DNA of 9,522 nucleotides from Gammaproteobacteria bacterium. GTDB lineage: Bacteria > Pseudomonadota > Gammaproteobacteria > UWMA-0217. The stretch is taken from contig JALVPS010000433.1 in NCBI GenBank assembly GCA_027031685.1, positions 1 to 9,522 of the forward strand. The letters run 5' to 3'. A program made the position numbers and the translations under genes. This document shows, in pieces, positions 6,365-9,522 of the stretch. The notes under the pieces are model-generated. The model saw only the letters and a list, made by a program, of their open reading frames with translations. It made no database searches and was not told the origin of the DNA. Every line of letters begins with the position of its first letter. The first letter of the stretch is position 1.

Positions 6365-7258
6365 ATGCCACAGAAAATTCGCAAGGCCGTGTTTCCCGTC
6401 GCCGGTTTGGGAACCCGCTTTCTTCCTGCCACCAAGGCCAATCCAAAAGAGATGCTGCCGGTGGTCGACAAGCCACTCATCCAGTACGCCGCCGAGGAGG
6501 CCGTCTCGGCCGGCATCAAGGAATTGGTCTTCGTCACCGGACGCAACAAGCGCTCCATTCCCGATCACTTCGACAAGGCCTACGAGCTGGAGCACGAGCT
6601 GGCCGAGCGCGGCAAGGACAAGTTGCTGAACATGGTGCGCAACATCATCCCTTCCGACGTGCTGTGCGTGTACATCCGCCAGGCCGAGGCACTGGGCCTG
6701 GGTCACGCCGTGCTGTGTGCGCGCGAGGTGGTGGGTGACGAGCCCTTCGCCGTCATCCTGGCCGACGACCTGATCGCCCCTAGGAACGGTCTGTCTGGCC
6801 TGGGCGAGATGGTGGAGGTGTTCAACTACCACGGTTGCAGCGTGCTGGGCAGCGAACGGGTGCCGCATGACGAGACACACCGCTACGGCGTGGTTTCCGC
6901 AGTGGAGTCCGGTGAGCGGCTGTGGCACGTGAACGGCATCGTGGAGAAGCCGGCGCCGGAAGAGGCCCCTTCCAACATCGCCGTGGTGGGGCGCTACATA
7001 CTCACGCCACGCATCTTCGAACTGCTGGAACACACCCCGCGCGGCGCGGGCGGCGAGATCCAGCTCACCGACGCCATCGCCGAGCTGTTGCAGAACGAGC
7101 GCGTGCTGGCCTATGAGTTCGAGGGCAAGCGCTACGACTGCGGCGACAAGCTGGGTTACCTGCGCGCCACAGTGGAATATGGCTTGCGCCACCCGGAGCT
7201 GCGCGAGGACTTCGCCGAATACCTGCGCGGGCTGGACGTGGACGCCCTCATAGGCTGA
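6365..7258 (+). CDS. galU: UTP-glucose-1-phosphate uridylyltransferase (UDP-glucose pyrophosphorylase)
   Basis: Makes UDP-glucose and pyrophosphate from UTP and glucose-1-phosphate, feeding lipopolysaccharide core, exopolysaccharide, trehalose or glycogen-type pathways. The 297-residue product (E. coli GalU 302) begins MPQKIRKAVFPVAGLGTRFLP. It carries the nucleotide-binding GLGTRFLPATKA-PKEMLP loop (14-32), the metal/nucleotide ADDLIAP segment, the sugar-binding IVEKPAPEEAPSN lysine motif, and the GEIQLTDAI and YDCGDKLGYL motifs characteristic of bacterial GalU. The ATG at 6365 is the only start that preserves the conserved N terminus. It is separated from pyrF by 129 bp with apparent own signals, so it may be a separate unit. 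It converges on adk. Confidence 0.97.
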   Translation: MPQKIRKAVFPVAGLGTRFLPATKANPKEMLPVVDKPLIQYAAEEAVSAGIKELVFVTGRNKRSIPDHFDKAYELEHELAERGKDKLLNMVRNIIPSDVLCVYIRQAEALGLGHAVLCAREVVGDEPFAVILADDLIAPRNGLSGLGEMVEVFNYHGCSVLGSERVPHDETHRYGVVSAVESGERLWHVNGIVEKPAPEEAPSNIAVVGRYILTPRIFELLEHTPRGAGGEIQLTDAIAELLQNERVLAYEFEGKRYDCGDKLGYLRATVEYGLRHPELREDFAEYLRGLDVDALIG

Positions 7259-7278
7259 GCGTCCGCCCTGGCCGTCGT

Positions 7279-7319
7279 AAAAAAAGCGGGGCGCGGGCCA
7301 CACCGGCCGCGCCCCGCTT
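7279..7319 (-). terminator. Intrinsic terminator of adk between convergent genes
   Basis: A perfect 13-bp stem (7284-7296 with 7307-7319) encloses a 10-base loop. On the minus strand it is followed by an unbroken run of seven T (the A-run 7279-7285), and it starts 27 bases after the adk stop. On the plus strand the stem is followed by GCGTTGG without a T-run, so it should stop adk transcripts well but galU transcripts poorly. Confidence 0.9.
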
Positions 7320-7346
7320 GCGTTGGGGCGTGGGAAAGTGCCCCGT

Positions 7347-7988
7347 TCAGATGCCCAGGCGCTCCTTGATGGCCGCCACCACGTCCTCGCTGGAGGTGGC
7401 GTTCACGTTCAGCAGCAGGCCCTCCTTTTCATAGAAGCTGACCAGCGGTGCAGTCTTCTCCTCGTACACGTCCAGGCGCTTGGAGATGGCCTCCTCGGTC
7501 TCGTCGGCGCGCTGTACCACCTTGCCGCCACACTTGTCGCACACGCCCTCCACCTTGGGCGGATTGCTCTTGATGTTGTAGATGGCGCCGCAGTCCTCGC
7601 AGGTGCGGCGCGTGGTGAGGCGGTCCAGGATGACCTCGCGCGGCACGTCCAGGTTGACGGCGGCGTCCAGGGTGATGCCCAGCTCGGCCAGCAGGTCCTT
7701 GAGCTGCTCGGCCTGCGGGATGGTGCGCGGGAAGCCGTCCAGCAGGAAGCCCTGCTGGCAGTCGTCCTCTTTCAGGCGCTCTTTCATGATGCCCATGATG
7801 AGCTCGTCCGGCACCAGGTCACCGGCCTTCATGTAGGCCTCGGCCTGCTTGCCCAGTTCGGTGCCTTCCTTGACGGCGGCGCGCAGGATGTCGCCGGTGG
7901 AGATCTGTACCGAGCCGTCGATGGCGGTGAGCATCTTGGCTACCGTGCCTTTGCCGGCGCCGGGGGCGCCGAGGAGAATCAGTCTCAT
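7347..7988 (-). CDS. adk: Adenylate kinase, zinc-LID type
   Basis: Converts ATP and AMP to two ADP. The 213-residue long-form enzyme has the P-loop GAPGAGKGT (7-15), an NMP-binding region about 30-59 (STGDILRAAV), GFLLDGFPRT (80-89) with Arg88, the Arg123 region, and a LID about 122-159. The LID carries four cysteines: Cys130-x2-Cys133 and Cys150-x2-Cys153, the arrangement that binds zinc in Bacillus-type enzymes (there Cys130, Cys133, Cys150 plus Asp or Cys153). E. coli Adk lacks these cysteines. The P-loop is followed by Val where most bacterial enzymes have Gln (GTVAK versus GTQA). The ATG has AGGAG (7998-7994) at 5-base spacing. It lies downstream of the phosphofructokinase on the same strand and ends in a strong terminator. 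Confidence 0.97.
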   Translation of the reverse strand: MRLILLGAPGAGKGTVAKMLTAIDGSVQISTGDILRAAVKEGTELGKQAEAYMKAGDLVPDELIMGIMKERLKEDDCQQGFLLDGFPRTIPQAEQLKDLLAELGITLDAAVNLDVPREVILDRLTTRRTCEDCGAIYNIKSNPPKVEGVCDKCGGKVVQRADETEEAISKRLDVYEEKTAPLVSFYEKEGLLLNVNATSSEDVVAAIKERLGI

Positions 7989-8104
7989 GTGTGCTCCTGT
8001 GGTGTTGCGATGATGAGGATGGGGAAGGGAAGCCCGCGCCCAGCGCGAGTGAGGGCCGAATTTTGCTGGGCGCGGGGCAATTGTTCAAGCCGCTCGAGCG
8101 GTGC
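7989..8104 (-). other. Phosphofructokinase-adk spacer with a 12-bp inverted repeat
   Basis: The 116-base gap contains a perfect 12-bp inverted repeat, CCCGCGCCCAGC (8033-8044) and GCTGGGCGCGGG (8065-8076), around a 20-base loop. There is no T-run after it on the minus strand, so it is not a standard intrinsic terminator. A 12-base perfect palindrome CCGCTCGAGCGG lies at 8090-8101, just after the upstream stop codon. The two structures could mark mRNA processing or stabilise an end, but no function is shown. No clear promoter for adk is seen. Confidence 0.5.
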
Positions 8105-9226
<1,122 letters not shown>

Positions 9227-9335
9227 AGTGGGACTCCTTGTCGTGGTGGGCGCATTCTACCCCGCCGCGGCGCTACAACCACACCCGCGGGCGCAGTAAG
9301 CTAGGGCCCATCCGCCAGCCCGGCCAGCCCCGCCC
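9227..9335. promoter_or_regulatory. Divergent control region between phosphofructokinase and peptide transporter
   Basis: On the minus strand, TAGAAT (9259-9254) is a 5-of-6 match to the -10 box. It is placed to give a leader of about 20 bases before the phosphofructokinase start, and AAGGAG (9239-9234) is its ribosome-binding site. The -35 is poor. A perfect 10-base palindrome CGCCGCGGCG (9263-9272) lies in the -10/-35 spacer and could be an operator. On the plus strand I see no convincing promoter and no Shine-Dalgarno sequence before the transporter. Confidence 0.4.
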
Positions 9336-9522
9336 ATGCAGTACAACGACAACGGCGCGCGTCATCCACGGGGACTGTACGTCCTGTTCCTGACCGAAAT
9401 GTGGGAGCGTTTCAGTTACTACGGGATGCGCGCCCTGCTGGTGCTGTACCTGGTGAACGGCATCGACATGGCGCGCCACGACGCGCTGCAGGTGTATGCC
9501 ACCTACACTGCCTTTGTCTATC
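9336..9522 (+). CDS. POT/PTR-family proton-coupled peptide transporter, 3' end missing
   Basis: The first 62 codons of a major-facilitator transporter that imports di- and tripeptides with protons across the inner membrane. Residues 15-39 carry the family signature in the first membrane helix, including Glu21-x-x-Glu24-Arg25 (the ExxER proton-coupling motif) and FSYYGMRALLVLYL. The second predicted helix begins near residue 50 at the window edge. The ATG at 9336 is the first possible start: an in-frame TAA lies at 9297 and no ATG, GTG, TTG or CTG codon falls between them. There is no Shine-Dalgarno sequence ahead of it. Full families are about 480-520 residues, so most of the gene is outside. 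It is divergent from the phosphofructokinase; which paralogue (Dtp-type) cannot be told. Confidence 0.92.
   Translation, partial: MQYNDNGARHPRGLYVLFLTEMWERFSYYGMRALLVLYLVNGIDMARHDALQVYATYTAFVY

Noticed and set aside
7279..7319. The galU/adk hairpin as a bidirectional terminator
   Set aside because: Only the minus strand has a T-run after the stem. On the plus strand the sequence continues GCGTTGGGG, so efficient termination of galU there is not supported.

Overview
This window is a conserved housekeeping stretch of a GC-rich (by eye about two-thirds G+C) bacterium, most likely a gammaproteobacterium of the Chromatiales/Ectothiorhodospiraceae kind or a relative. The assignment rests on the gene order aroA-cmk-rpsA-ihfB-lapA-lapB-pyrF, on IHF-beta itself, and on LapA/LapB, which are typical of Gammaproteobacteria with lipopolysaccharide. 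Species cannot be read from the sequence.

Plus-strand block, 1-7258. The window opens inside aroA (shikimate pathway; its first roughly 100 codons are missing). aroA overlaps cmk (CMP kinase) by 11 bp. A 153-bp leader with inverted repeats precedes rpsA (ribosomal protein S1, six S1 repeats). A strong intrinsic terminator follows rpsA, then ihfB (IHF beta). Next come lapA and lapB (membrane proteins of lipopolysaccharide assembly and control) and pyrF (OMP decarboxylase). lapB starts 2 bp after lapA, and pyrF starts on GTG 4 bp after lapB. After a 129-bp gap with its own possible control elements comes galU (UDP-glucose pyrophosphorylase). Together the block links aromatic precursor synthesis, pyrimidine nucleotide supply, translation, nucleoid structure and envelope precursor supply.

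Minus-strand block, 7347-9226. A 6-phosphofructokinase of mixed active-site type is transcribed toward adk (adenylate kinase with a four-cysteine, probably zinc-binding LID). The two are separated by 116 bp holding a 12-bp inverted repeat. adk ends at a textbook terminator placed between the convergent adk and galU. A 109-bp divergent region then separates the phosphofructokinase from the start of a POT-family peptide transporter that runs off the right edge.

No mobile element, CRISPR array, tRNA, rRNA or phage-like gene was seen, and all complete genes read through without frameshifts. I find no evidence of a previously undescribed multi-gene system. What deserves a second look is a promoter-like, AT-rich patch inside cmk, the rpsA leader, the unusual active site and charged insertion of the phosphofructokinase, the zinc-type adenylate kinase, and several inverted repeats in the intergenic regions.
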